Shown here: in pieces, positions 1 to 8,479 of the stretch
How the letters are laid out: every line of letters begins with the position of its first letter
Numbering within the stretch: position 1 is the first letter of the stretch
DNA from: Bosea sp. 124
Lineage (GTDB): Bacteria; Pseudomonadota; Alphaproteobacteria; Rhizobiales; Beijerinckiaceae
NCBI RefSeq assembly: GCF_003046175.1
Contig: NZ_PZZM01000001.1
Coordinates: 496,001 to 560,000 of the forward strand
Direction of reading: 5' to 3'
Length of the DNA: 64,000 nt
The notes under the pieces: model-generated
The model's database searches: none
What the model was told of the DNA's origin: nothing
What the model saw: only the letters and a program-made list of their open reading frames with translations
Made by a program: the position numbers and the translations under genes

Positions 1-507
1 TGTAACGATCGACGTCGCAGCCTGACGCCCGCCGACCGGGCGCAGGACGCGTTCGGCGCCCGCGACTGGCTGGCGCGGCAGGCCTTCGTCGCATCCAGAC
101 GCATCGGTCTCATGGGCTGGTCCAACGGCGGATCGACGGCACTGGAGGTCGCGGGAGAGACGGCCGCGGCGGGCGCCGACGGGTTTCGCGCGCTGATCGC
201 ATTCTACCCGGGCTGCCGTGTCCTGCTGAAGCGCGGCTGGATTGCGCGGGCCCCGACGACGATCCTGCACGGATTGGCCGATGACTGGACCCCGGCTGCG
301 CCTTGCCAGCAACTCGCCAGCAAGGGCGATGCAAAGTTTGTCGGCTACCCCGACGCCTATCACGACTTCGACCACCCCAGCCTGTCTCTGCGCGAGCGCA
401 AGGCGGCCTATTCGGAACGTGCGGACGGGCTGGTGACGCTCGGCACGCAGGCCGAAGCTCGCGCGCAAGCGATCGCCGCGACAATGGCGATCCTGCAAGG
501 GATGTGA
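1..507 (+). CDS. Dienelactone hydrolase family protein, 5' truncated by the window edge
   Basis: The frame is open from base 1 to the stop at 505-507, so only the last 168 residues are visible. They carry the second half of an alpha/beta hydrolase: the nucleophile elbow GWSNGG (serine where classical dienelactone hydrolases have cysteine), the acid-loop motif LADDWTPAAPC and the histidine motif YHDFDHP. Lengths and motifs match the complete paralogue at 44416-45261, including the shared IAFYPGCR stretch, so the missing part is probably about 110 residues with a signal peptide. The substrate is unknown. It converges on the L,D-transpeptidase gene with only six bases between the stops. Confidence 0.8.
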   Translation, partial: CNDRRRSLTPADRAQDAFGARDWLARQAFVASRRIGLMGWSNGGSTALEVAGETAAAGADGFRALIAFYPGCRVLLKRGWIARAPTTILHGLADDWTPAAPCQQLASKGDAKFVGYPDAYHDFDHPSLSLRERKAAYSERADGLVTLGTQAEARAQAIAATMAILQGM

Positions 508-513
508 CAGGCC

Positions 514-1785
514 TCAGTTCGAGACGGTCAGCGTCTTGGCCGGAATGGCCTCCGTCCTGGCGGGCCGCACAGGCGGAGCAGCCATCGGCTTTGCCTCAAG
601 TCCCGATTGCGCAGCCTTCGGCCTGGCCTTGCGCGCCACGATCGTCGAGGTGACGATGCCCTGCGGCGTGTCGAGACCGTAGATGTCCTCGCGGAAATGG
701 ATCAGGCCATCAGCCCCCTGCCAGCCGGTGAGATAGACCCAGGCGACCGGAACGGCCTTCTTCAGCGAGATGTTCTTGCGTTCGCCCTTGGCGATCTCGG
801 CCTCGATCGCCGGCAGGGTCCACTCCGTCCCCTCCAACAGCCAGGCGCCGAGGTCGCGCACGCCCTCGATGCGGGCGCAACCGGAGGAGTTGAAGCGGAC
901 ATCGTTGCGGAAGAGCGCCTTCTTCGGCGTGTCGTGCAGATAGACGGCTTCCGTGTTCGGCATGTCGATTTTCATCTGGCCGAGTGAATTGTCGGGGCCG
1001 GGATCCTGCCGCACGGTGAAATAGGGCGAGGTCAGGCCGGCCCAGTTGACCGTCGCCGGATCGATCTCGCGATTCTCCGCCCCGAGCAGGCGCATATGCG
1101 ACTTCGTCAGGAAAGCCGGGTCCTTGCGCATATGCGGAATGATGTCTGCCTTGACGATCGAGGTCGGCACCGTCCAGGTCGGGTTGAGGTTGACCGAGGT
1201 GATGTTGGCCTGAAGCACCGGCGAGGGCCGGTCTGCCCGGCCGACGATGGCGAGATGGCGGCGCTGGACCTTGCCGTTCTCGACCGCCTCGACGCTGGCG
1301 CCAGGGATATTGACCACCACGTAGCGCTCGGCGAAGGAAAAGCCGTTGCCCTTCAGTCGCTCAAGCGTCGCGGTGAGCTGGTTCAGCCGCACCTCGACCG
1401 GCGTATTCATCGCCTTCAGCGTAAGGCGGCCCACCGTTCCGAGATCGGACAGGCCGTGGCGGATCTGGAAGCGCTTCACCGCCGCGACGACGGCGGCATC
1501 GTAGAGATCGCCTGGCAGCGCGTCCGGCGGCAAGTCGCCGCTGAGCATCAGGCGCTGCTTCAATGCCACGACATCGGGCCCCTGTGCGTCCGGCTTCAGC
1601 GCGGTGGCGCTCGCCGGCACCTTCGGCCAGCCGCCGCGACCGGCGATGTCCTCATGCGCGATCAGCGCCTCGAGCGTGCGGTCATAGGTGTTGGGGCCGT
1701 AGCTCGGCTCGTTGGCGCGCGCAGTCGCCGCCCCCAGCAACAAGGCGAGAGCAGCGACGGTAGCTTTGACGAAACGCACGGCCAT
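514..1785 (-). CDS. L,D-transpeptidase, YcbB/LdtD type (peptidoglycan-binding plus YkuD domains)
   Basis: A 423-residue exported enzyme expected to form 3-3 peptidoglycan cross-links or attach proteins to the wall. It starts with a signal peptide (MAVRF...ATARA), followed by a peptidoglycan-binding repeat around residues 60-120 (VVALKQRL, AVKRFQIRHGL) and a YkuD catalytic domain. The catalytic signature is HDTPKKALF followed by NSSGCARIEG, where cysteine is the nucleophile. The SSGC rather than SHGC form is normal for the YcbB branch. An in-frame start 18 codons upstream exists, but the chosen ATG sits directly before the signal peptide. The gene lies 137 bases downstream of gcvPB on the same strand; functional linkage to glycine cleavage is not implied. 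Confidence 0.9.
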   Translation of the reverse strand: MAVRFVKATVAALALLLGAATARANEPSYGPNTYDRTLEALIAHEDIAGRGGWPKVPASATALKPDAQGPDVVALKQRLMLSGDLPPDALPGDLYDAAVVAAVKRFQIRHGLSDLGTVGRLTLKAMNTPVEVRLNQLTATLERLKGNGFSFAERYVVVNIPGASVEAVENGKVQRRHLAIVGRADRPSPVLQANITSVNLNPTWTVPTSIVKADIIPHMRKDPAFLTKSHMRLLGAENREIDPATVNWAGLTSPYFTVRQDPGPDNSLGQMKIDMPNTEAVYLHDTPKKALFRNDVRFNSSGCARIEGVRDLGAWLLEGTEWTLPAIEAEIAKGERKNISLKKAVPVAWVYLTGWQGADGLIHFREDIYGLDTPQGIVTSTIVARKARPKAAQSGLEAKPMAAPPVRPARTEAIPAKTLTVSN

Positions 1786-1922
1786 GGACGTAAAATCCCA
1801 CACTGCGTCAGTGACGCATGACGGAAGCATCCCTCGCACATGGTCAAGGAAGCCTTAAGGCAGCGCGGGGATTTCCGTATCGGAATGTTGCTGGCGGCCT
1901 GCGCCGCCAGCAAGATCGCAAC

Positions 1923-3497
1923 TTACTCCGCGGCTTCCGCGACCGGCGCAGGCCTGACCCATTTCAGCACCGGCTGGCGGGCAGCGCGGGTCTCGTCGAG
2001 GCGGCGGATCGGAGCGTGATGCGGGGCGGCCGTGAAGCGCTCCTTGTCGTTGCCCTTCGCGGCCATGGCGAGATCACGCAAAGTCGCGATGAAGAGATCG
2101 AGCGAGGCCTTCGATTCCGACTCGGTCGGCTCGATCAGCATCGCGCCGTGGACGACAAGCGGGAAATACACCGTCATCGGATGGTAGCCCTCGTCGATCA
2201 TCGCCTTGGCGAAATCGAGCGTCGAGACGCCCGTGCCCTTGAGCCATTCATCGTCGAACAGCGCCTCGTGCATCGAGGGGTGGTCCGGGAACGGCAGCGA
2301 CATCAGATCCGACAGGCCGGCGCGGATGTAGTTGGCGTTGAGGACGGCGTCCTCGGAGGCCTGCTTCATGCCGTCGGCGCCGTGGCTCAGCATGTAGGTC
2401 AGAGCGCGGACATACATGCCCATCTGGCCGTGGAAGGCGGTCATGCGGCCGAAGGGAGCGTTGCCCTGCGGGGCGTCGGCCGCGTTCTCGACAAGGCGCG
2501 GCGTGCCGCCCTCGACATGGATGAACGGCACGGGCGCGAAAGGCGCGAGCCGCTCCGAGAGCACGACGGGACCGGCACCCGGGCCGCCGCCGCCATGGGG
2601 CGTCGAGAAGGTCTTGTGCAGGTTGATGTGCATGGCATCGACGCCGAGATCGCCCGGCCGCGCCTTGCCGACGATCGCGTTGAAGTTGGCGCCGTCGCAG
2701 TAGAAATAGGCGCCGGCCTCATGCATCGCGGCGGCGATCTCGACAATCTGCGGCTCGAAGATGCCGCAGGTGTTGGGGTTGGTCAGCATGATCGCAGCGA
2801 TGTCGGGCCCGAGCAGGGCCTTCACATCCTCGACCGCGACGGTGCCGTCCGCACGGGCCGGCACGGAGCGCACCGAAAAGCCGATCAGGGCTGCGGTCGC
2901 CGGGTTGGTGCCATGGGCCGATTCGGGAACCAGCACGACGGTGCGGGTGGCGCCCTCGCCCTTGGCGGCGATGGCGGCCTTGATCGCCATCATGCCGCAG
3001 GCCTCGCCATGGGCGCCGGCCTTCGGCGACAGCGCCACCGCCGGCATGCCGGTCAGCGTCATCAGGTAATGCGAGAGTTCGAGCATGACCTCGAGCGCGC
3101 CCGGCACGGTCGAGACCGGCTGCAGCGGGTGCACGTCGGAGAAGCCCGGCAGGCGCGCCGTCTTCTCGTTGAGGCGAGCATTGTGCTTCATCGTGCAGGA
3201 GCCGAGCGGGAAGAGCCCGGTGTCGATGCCGTAGTTCTTCTGGCTCAGGCGGACGTAATGGCGCATCGCCTCGGGCTCGGAGAGGCCGGGCAGGCCGATC
3301 TCGCCCTGGCGGGCATGCTGGCCGAGACGCGCCTTGAACGGCGCCGGCTTGTCGATGTCGACGCCCGTGGTCTCGTGATGGCCGATCTCGAAGATCAGCG
3401 GCTCGATCTGCTGGAGCGCCTTGTTGCCGGTGAAGGTGGGGTGTTGCTCCTGGGCAGACGCGGTGCCCTGGGTGGGACGTCCCTGACGGTTCAGCAT
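1923..3497 (-). CDS. gcvPB: Glycine dehydrogenase (decarboxylating) subunit 2, P-protein beta part
   Basis: The 524-residue C-terminal half of the two-subunit P-protein. It decarboxylates glycine and passes the aminomethyl group to lipoyl-GcvH. The PLP lysine lies in NLHKTFSTPHGGGGPG, in the usual glycine-rich surround. The ATG at 3497 shares one base with the gcvPA stop (TGATG) and is preceded by a strong GGAGGT ribosome site inside the end of gcvPA, so the two subunits should be translationally coupled. A GTG one codon upstream is possible but less well placed. It is the last gene of the riboswitch-controlled operon. A separate subunit, not one long GcvP of about 950 residues, is the less common arrangement in Proteobacteria. 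Confidence 0.96.
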   Translation of the reverse strand: MLNRQGRPTQGTASAQEQHPTFTGNKALQQIEPLIFEIGHHETTGVDIDKPAPFKARLGQHARQGEIGLPGLSEPEAMRHYVRLSQKNYGIDTGLFPLGSCTMKHNARLNEKTARLPGFSDVHPLQPVSTVPGALEVMLELSHYLMTLTGMPAVALSPKAGAHGEACGMMAIKAAIAAKGEGATRTVVLVPESAHGTNPATAALIGFSVRSVPARADGTVAVEDVKALLGPDIAAIMLTNPNTCGIFEPQIVEIAAAMHEAGAYFYCDGANFNAIVGKARPGDLGVDAMHINLHKTFSTPHGGGGPGAGPVVLSERLAPFAPVPFIHVEGGTPRLVENAADAPQGNAPFGRMTAFHGQMGMYVRALTYMLSHGADGMKQASEDAVLNANYIRAGLSDLMSLPFPDHPSMHEALFDDEWLKGTGVSTLDFAKAMIDEGYHPMTVYFPLVVHGAMLIEPTESESKASLDLFIATLRDLAMAAKGNDKERFTAAPHHAPIRRLDETRAARQPVLKWVRPAPVAEAAE

Positions 3498-4837
3498 CAC
3501 AGCACCTCCGCGAGCGCCGCCACGAAGGCCGCCCGATCTTCATCCGTGTTGATTTCGGTCGAGGCAACCAGCAGCAGGTCGTCGAGACCCGCGGTCGGCA
3601 GCAGGCGCGAGACCGGGACGCCGCCGAGGATGCCCCTGGCCGCGAGCGCCTCGACGACCTGCGCCGCCGGCTTGCCCAGCTTCACCGTGAACTCGTTGAA
3701 GAAGCTCTCGTTCAGCACCGAGACGCCCTTCACGCCCGCGAGCAGATCAGCGAGCTTGACCGCATTGGCGTGGTTGACCTCGGCGAGGCGGGTGAAGCCG
3801 GCCTGGCCGAGCAGCGTCATGTGAATGGTGAAGGCGAGCACGCAGAGGCCGGAATTGGTGCAGATGTTCGAGGTCGCCTTGTCGCGGCGGATATGCTGCT
3901 CGCGGGTCGAAAGCGTCAGCACGAAGCCGCGCTGCCCATCGGCGTCGACCGTCTCGCCGCAGAGCCGACCTGGCATCTGGCGGATGTATTTCGACTTGGC
4001 GGCAAAAAGCCCGACATAGGGGCCGCCAAAATTCAGCGCATTGCCAATCGACTGGCCCTCGCCGACGACGATGTCGGCATCCTGCGCGCCGGGCGGCACG
4101 ACCGCGCCGAGCGAAACGATTTCGGTGAAGACCGCGATCAGCAGGGCGCCATGGGCATGCGCCTTGTCGGCGATCGGCTTCAGGTCGCGCAGATTGCCGA
4201 AGACATCGGGCGACTGCACGACGACGCAAGATGTCGTGTCGTCGATCTGCGAGAGGATGTCCTCATTGGCGGCGACATCGGGCTTGAGCGCGACGATATC
4301 GTCATTCGCCATCTCCGACAGCGTCCGGACGACCGCGGTGTAGTGCGGGTGCAGGCCGCCCGACAGCACCGCCTTGCGGCGCCTCGTGACGCGATGCGCC
4401 ATCAGCACCGCCTCGCCGGTGCCGGTCGAGCCGTCATACATCGAGGCGTTGGCGACCTCCATGCCGGTCAGTGCCGCGACCTGGGTCTGGAACTCGAAGA
4501 GATATTGCAGAGTGCCCTGCGCAATCTCGGGCTGGTAGGGCGTATAGCTGGTCAGGAACTCCGAGCGCTGGATCAAGTGGTCCACCGTCGCCGGGACATG
4601 GTGCTTGTAGGCGCCCGCCCCGACGAAGAACGGCACCGAGGACGCCGCGACGTTGCGCGCCGACATCCGGGCCATGATGCGCTCGACCTCGAGCTCGCCC
4701 TTGGCGCGGGGCAAGTCCAGCGGCGCCTTCAGCAGCTTGCCGTCAGGCACATCGGAGAACAGCGCGTCGACATCGGGCACGCCGATGCGCGCGAGCATGT
4801 CCTCGCGGTCGGTGTCGGTCAGGGGGAGATAGCGCAT
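3497..4837 (-). CDS. gcvPA: Glycine dehydrogenase (decarboxylating) subunit 1, P-protein alpha part
   Basis: 446 residues with the typical opening [15 protein letters not shown], the motif [14 protein letters not shown] and [14 protein letters not shown], all hallmarks of the N-terminal P-protein subunit, which forms an alpha2-beta2 complex with GcvPB. Family knowledge says it contributes to the glycine/PLP pocket at the subunit interface. It follows gcvH on the same strand after 164 bases that contain a dispersed palindromic repeat (4888-4987), and overlaps gcvPB by one base. Expected cytosolic. Confidence 0.96.
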   Translation of the reverse strand: MRYLPLTDTDREDMLARIGVPDVDALFSDVPDGKLLKAPLDLPRAKGELEVERIMARMSARNVAASSVPFFVGAGAYKHHVPATVDHLIQRSEFLTSYTPYQPEIAQGTLQYLFEFQTQVAALTGMEVANASMYDGSTGTGEAVLMAHRVTRRRKAVLSGGLHPHYTAVVRTLSEMANDDIVALKPDVAANEDILSQIDDTTSCVVVQSPDVFGNLRDLKPIADKAHAHGALLIAVFTEIVSLGAVVPPGAQDADIVVGEGQSIGNALNFGGPYVGLFAAKSKYIRQMPGRLCGETVDADGQRGFVLTLSTREQHIRRDKATSNICTNSGLCVLAFTIHMTLLGQAGFTRLAEVNHANAVKLADLLAGVKGVSVLNESFFNEFTVKLGKPAAQVVEALAARGILGGVPVSRLLPTAGLDDLLLVASTEINTDEDRAAFVAALAEVL

Positions 4838-4887
4838 GAGAGCTTTCCGGGACGATGTGAAGTGCTGGCGTCTTGTCGATCTGCAAT

Positions 4888-4987
4888 GTCATCCCGGACG
4901 GAGCGAAGCGGGGAGCCGGGATCCATTCCTGAAGCGTTCTGGAATGGATCCCGGATCGGCGCAGCTTTGCCGCTTAGCCGGGGTGAC
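4888..4987. repeat. Dispersed palindromic intergenic repeat, copy 1
   Basis: A 100-base element in the gcvH-gcvPA gap. It opens with GTCATCCCGGACGGAGCGAA and closes with CCGGGGTGAC, the near-perfect reverse complement of its start. Inside is a second dyad, GGGATCCATTCC against GGAATGGATCCC. Two relatives lie at 46984-47076 and 62756-62866. Because it is transcribed within the gcv operon, it will fold into a long hairpin in the mRNA between gcvH and gcvPA. Confidence 0.9.
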
Positions 4988-5001
4988 CAAACTGCCGTCG
5001 A

Positions 5002-5376
5002 TCAGAGCGTCTTGATGTAGTTCTGGTACTCGGCCTCGCTCATCAGGCCTTCGAGTTCGGCCATGTCCTTGAGCTTGAGCTTCAGGAACCAGCCCTTGCC
5101 GGCCGGGTCCTCGTTGACGGCGCCGGGCGCGGCCTCAAGCTCGCCATTGACCGCGACGACCTCGCCGGAGACCGGCGCATAGACCTCGGACGCCGCCTTG
5201 ACGCTTTCGACCACGGCAGCCTCGCCGCCCTTGGCGACGGCCTTGCCGATCTCCGGGAGCTCTACGAAGACGACGTCGCCGAGCTGGCCCTGGGCGTAGT
5301 CGGTGATGCCGACCGTGCCGGTGTCACCCTCGATGCGGATGTATTCGTGGTCCTTGGTGTAGCGGGTCTCGGCCAT
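5002..5376 (-). CDS. gcvH: Glycine cleavage system H protein (lipoyl carrier)
   Basis: 124 residues, the normal length of the family. It carries the lipoylated lysine in [19 protein letters not shown] and ferries the aminomethyl intermediate between P, T and L proteins. The start [12 protein letters not shown] is the standard H-protein opening. It lies 38 bases downstream of gcvT. Confidence 0.97.
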   Translation of the reverse strand: MAETRYTKDHEYIRIEGDTGTVGITDYAQGQLGDVVFVELPEIGKAVAKGGEAAVVESVKAASEVYAPVSGEVVAVNGELEAAPGAVNEDPAGKGWFLKLKLKDMAELEGLMSEAEYQNYIKTL

Positions 5377-5414
5377 GGGATCAGTCTCCGGAAAGGACAG
5401 CGGTTGTTTGGGGA

Positions 5415-6593
5415 TCAGCGCTTGTAGCCGTTGGGCACGAAGGGCATCGCGGCGACGACGGCCGGCAGCGGCTTGCCGCGCACGATCAGATCGAGCCGGG
5501 TGCCGGGCGCGCTGTGGGCCTTGGTGACATAGCCCATGGCGCAGGGCGCGTTCAGCGTCGGGCCGAAGCCGCCGGAGGTGACCTTGCCGACGATCTCGCC
5601 CTCGGGCGTGGCGATCTCGGCGCCCTCGCGGGCCGGCGCCCGGCCTTCCGGCAGCAGGCCGATGCGGATGCGGGTGACGCCTTCCGCGAATTCGCGCTGG
5701 ATGCGCGCAGCGCCCGGGAAGCCGCCTTCCTCGCGCCGGCGCTTCTGGATCGACCAGGTCAGCGCGGCCTCGACCGGAGAGGTCGTGGTGTCGATGTCGT
5801 GGCCGTAGAGGCAAAGCCCGGCCTCGAGCCGCAGCGAATCGCGCGCGCCCAGCCCGATCGGCTTGACAGTGGCGTCGAGCAGCAGCGTGTCCCAGATCTC
5901 GCCGATCTTCGCCGCCGCGGCGGAAATCTCGTAGCCGTCCTCGCCGGTGTAGCCGGACCGGCTGACATTGGCCTTGATGCCGGCGACCTTCATGCTGCGC
6001 GAGGTCATGAAGCCCATCCCGGCGGCTTCGGGCGCGATGGCCGCCAGAGCCGCTTCGGCAGCCGGACCCTGAAGCGCGATCAAGCCGCGGTGCTCGGCCT
6101 TGATCAGCTTCACATTGGTGGGCAGTCGCGCCTCGATATGGGCGTAGTCTTCGGTCTTGCAGGCTGCATTGACGACCAGATAGAGCGCGCCGTCCTCATC
6201 GGGATCGATCGACCGCGTCACCATCAGATCGTCGAGGATGCCGCCCTCCTCGTTCAGGAGCTGCGAGTAGCGCTGCTTGCCCGGTGCGAGATTGACGATG
6301 TCGGCGGGTATCAGGGCTTCGAGCGCACGCGCCGTGGTCTCGTGATCGGGCCCGACCAGAAAGCACTGCCCCATATGCGAGACGTCGAACAGGCCGGCCT
6401 TCTCGCGCGTCCAGTTGTGCTCGGTCAGGATGCCGGTCGGATACTGCACCGGCATGTCGTAGCCAGCGAAGGGCACCATGCGGGCGCCGAGCGCGACATG
6501 GCGCGAATGCAGCGGAGTCTTGAGAACGATGGCCTCAGGCGCAGCCGGGACGGCGGCAACATTAGCATCGGCAACATCGGCGTCGGTAGCCAT
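5415..6593 (-). CDS. gcvT: Glycine cleavage system aminomethyltransferase (T protein)
   Basis: 392 residues. It transfers the methylene group from GcvH-bound aminomethyl to tetrahydrofolate, releasing ammonia. Visible family motifs are the substrate region [24 protein letters not shown], and [10 protein letters not shown] in the folate-binding domain. The first about 22 residues (Ala/Val/Asp-rich) are an extension relative to most T proteins; a shorter start within it cannot be excluded. First gene after the glycine riboswitch, which ends about 55 bases upstream of the ATG. Confidence 0.96.
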   Translation of the reverse strand: MATDADVADANVAAVPAAPEAIVLKTPLHSRHVALGARMVPFAGYDMPVQYPTGILTEHNWTREKAGLFDVSHMGQCFLVGPDHETTARALEALIPADIVNLAPGKQRYSQLLNEEGGILDDLMVTRSIDPDEDGALYLVVNAACKTEDYAHIEARLPTNVKLIKAEHRGLIALQGPAAEAALAAIAPEAAGMGFMTSRSMKVAGIKANVSRSGYTGEDGYEISAAAAKIGEIWDTLLLDATVKPIGLGARDSLRLEAGLCLYGHDIDTTTSPVEAALTWSIQKRRREEGGFPGAARIQREFAEGVTRIRIGLLPEGRAPAREGAEIATPEGEIVGKVTSGGFGPTLNAPCAMGYVTKAHSAPGTRLDLIVRGKPLPAVVAAMPFVPNGYKR

Positions 6594-6648
6594 GGACGGC
6601 CCCTTCCAGAGTCGAGCGCAAGCCCCGGACGGAACTGTCCGGAACGCG

Positions 6649-6850
6649 CCCCCTCTGTCTTGGAACCTGAGAGATTTCCCCGTGCCGGCATGGTGGCGCC
6701 GGACAGGTTACACCCGTCGGTGGGCGGAGTTTCCCCCGCCGCTTTCCAGAGTGCCAGTTCCCACGCGGTCCGTTTGCCTGAGCGTTTCCGGGGCGGTTGC
6801 GCCTTCGGCGCCGGGCTCGGACGACGTCCGGACCCGGTCTCTCCCGCGGG
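6649..6850 (-). promoter_or_regulatory. Tandem glycine riboswitch controlling gcvT-gcvH-gcvPA-gcvPB
   Basis: Read on the minus strand the segment shows two successive glycine aptamers. The first runs from GGGAGAGACC (about 6845) through GGCGCCGAAGGCGCAACCGC to GGAAACGCTCAGGCAAA (about 6775). The second runs from GGCACTCTGGAAAGCGG through GGGGGAAACTCC and ACCGACGGGTGTAACC to GGAAATCTCTCAGGTTCC (about 6660). Both contain the CTCAGG 3' signature of the class. It lies immediately upstream of gcvT in the 371-base gap 6594-6964, so glycine binding should switch on the cleavage operon. The final AAGACAGAGGGGG tail probably belongs to the expression platform. Cooperative tandem aptamers are the normal form of this class. 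Confidence 0.95.
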
Positions 6851-6964
6851 GATGTTGCGGCTATTGGCAGAGATACAAGACGCCGCGTCTTAGTCAATCG
6901 CGGCGCTGCCTCGTTTGGCGGCAATCAACGCCAGTCTTCGCGTTGCGGCCGTCTCGCGCCGCGC

Positions 6965-7576
6965 CTAACGGCGGCGCGAACGCGCCGGCGTGGCCGCGCC
7001 GGCGCCCAGCCCGACGATGATCTCGACGTCGCCGCGGCCGGCGGGAACCACGATGCCGTCCTCGACATGCGAGAAATCGACGCCGCCCTGGCCGGAGGCC
7101 ACAGTGCCGCCGACGCGGGCGGAGCGGCGGGCGATCTGCGTCGTGCCGCGCGAGACCAATGTCGTCAGCGTCGCGCCATAGCTGCCGGCGCCGCCGGCGG
7201 GCCCGAGCAGGACGCGCCCCTCGACGCCGACCTTGAGGCGGAAGCCGCCATTGCCGGTGGGCGTGCATTCGCGCGCGACGTTGAGGATCGAGATCTGGTG
7301 GCGCAGGCTGCCGCTGTCGGGGCCGGACTGGGCGCGGACCGCGGCGCCGCCATCGGCGATGATGACCTCGGGGCAGATGAACTGCTCGTCCGGGTCGTCC
7401 TTCGGCAACTGGTCGGGCGGCGGCGGCGTCGTCGACTGGAACATCAGGACATTGCCCAGCGTCTGCATCGTGCTTGGCTGGCCGGAGGAGGAGCCGGAAG
7501 AACCGCAGCCGGCGAGGCCGAGGCAGAGAAAGGGCAGAGCCAGCAGGCTCGGCCGACGAAGCAGCGCATCACTCAC
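6965..7576 (-). CDS. Putative outer-membrane lipoprotein of unknown function
   Basis: 203 residues beginning at a GTG that overlaps the stop of the upstream IalB gene by four bases (GTGA), giving VSDALLRRPSLLAL. A lipoprotein signal follows with lipobox LAGC, then a Gly/Ser-rich linker and a beta-rich domain (CPEVIIADGGAAVR, RHQISILNVAREC). That domain recalls proteins annotated only as hypothetical in Hyphomicrobiales. The C-terminus ends in an Arg-rich tail (TPARSRRR). The four-base overlap implies co-translation with the IalB-like protein. No enzymatic motif is visible. Confidence 0.75.
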   Translation of the reverse strand: MSDALLRRPSLLALPFLCLGLAGCGSSGSSSGQPSTMQTLGNVLMFQSTTPPPPDQLPKDDPDEQFICPEVIIADGGAAVRAQSGPDSGSLRHQISILNVARECTPTGNGGFRLKVGVEGRVLLGPAGGAGSYGATLTTLVSRGTTQIARRSARVGGTVASGQGGVDFSHVEDGIVVPAGRGDVEIIVGLGAGAATPARSRRR

Positions 7577-8082
7577 GGCAGGGTCTCCACGCCGGGGCCA
7601 AAGCCGTTGAGGGAAACGGGCACGCCCACCCCCTCTTCCGGCGTCTGAAACACGATGAAGGTGGCGCTCTTGCCGCCCTTGAGCTGGCCGAGCAGGGCAT
7701 CGTCCATCACCACCTCGGCAACGCAGCCCGTGGTCAGGCAGCGCACGAAGCCGGCGCGGCCGATGTCCTTGTCGTCGATCTTGAGGCCCAGCCCCGACGG
7801 CAGCAGCACGCCGAGCGGCGCGACCACGCGCAGGAGCCTGCTCTTCTGGTCGGCCGTCTTCAGCACGATGACGAGAAGCGTCAGATTCGGCCTGTCCTCG
7901 GCCGCGACGTTCTGAACGAGCGCGCATTGCTCCGTCTTGGCGCCGGGCGGCACCTCGCAGCGCATCTGCCAGTCGCCATGCGTCGACTTGACCGCGCCCT
8001 GGGCCAGCGCCGGGCCGGCGGCCAGAGCGGCGCCAGCCAGCGCGAGAGCCGCCGCGCAGACAGGTCCGATGATCCTACCCAT
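7573..8082 (-). CDS. Invasion-associated locus B (IalB) family protein
   Basis: 169 residues with a cleavable signal peptide (AAALALAGAALAAGPALAQG). The IalB-type periplasmic domain follows: HGDWQMRCEV near the start, CALVQNV, LPLG-like turn in APLGVLLPSGLGLKID and CLTTGCVAEVVMDD. The cysteine pairs are those conserved in the family. In Bartonella the founding member is linked to host cell entry, but in environmental Hyphomicrobiales the role is unknown. It is the first gene of a two-gene minus-strand unit, and the 397-base gap upstream is shared with the divergent cytochrome oxidase operon. Confidence 0.85.
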   Translation of the reverse strand: MGRIIGPVCAAALALAGAALAAGPALAQGAVKSTHGDWQMRCEVPPGAKTEQCALVQNVAAEDRPNLTLLVIVLKTADQKSRLLRVVAPLGVLLPSGLGLKIDDKDIGRAGFVRCLTTGCVAEVVMDDALLGQLKGGKSATFIVFQTPEEGVGVPVSLNGFGPGVETLP

Positions 8083-8479
8083 CCTTGCGATTCCTCCAAA
8101 CCGACGCCCTGCCGCCGGACATACAACCGAAGTTAAGAGCGGAATTCAGGCGGAAAGCCGGCTCCCCGCCGCGAAATCCCGCTTTGCCCCCGCAGTGGAT
8201 TGCGTTGGGACCATGCAGGCCCGGTCCTGTCAAGGAGAGAGCGGCCATCACCGGGCCACCGCGGGCCGACCTCGCGCGATTATGCCGCACGGGATGCGCC
8301 GGCACCCCGCATTGCCCCACTGGCGCAAGCGTGATCTTTGATTTATCGCAATCCCGAAGAGCAAGGTGGCCTCGCGGTCGCACTCGCCACGCATGGAACA
8401 ATTCCCGTCATCAGCGCCCCGGTGGACGCTTCGTGATGGGCGGCCCATGCAGGGCATGACAAGGAGCTATGTCGGATCG
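8083..8479. other. Intergenic region between divergent IalB gene and coxB
   Basis: 397 bases without a convincing gene. It must hold the promoters of both flanking units. An 8-base perfect dyad GGCCCGGT/ACCGGGCC (8218-8225 and 8260-8267, 34 bases apart) is the only structure seen. AAGGAG at 8461-8466 is the likely ribosome site of coxB. No sigma-70 pair could be picked with confidence. Confidence 0.6.

Noticed and set aside
514..1785. SSGC instead of SHGC in the L,D-transpeptidase as a broken active site
   Set aside because: The YcbB/LdtD branch normally has this form, and the rest of the site is intact.
3495..3500. The gcvPA/gcvPB junction as a frameshift in a single gcvP
   Set aside because: Each product has the length and ends of the known separate subunits, and a GGAGGT ribosome site precedes the second ATG.
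1818..3824. Long plus-strand frame opposite gcvPB and gcvPA
   Set aside because: Antisense frame of conserved genes; composition (Arg, His, Asp, Gly) is typical of shadow frames, no ribosome site or domain.
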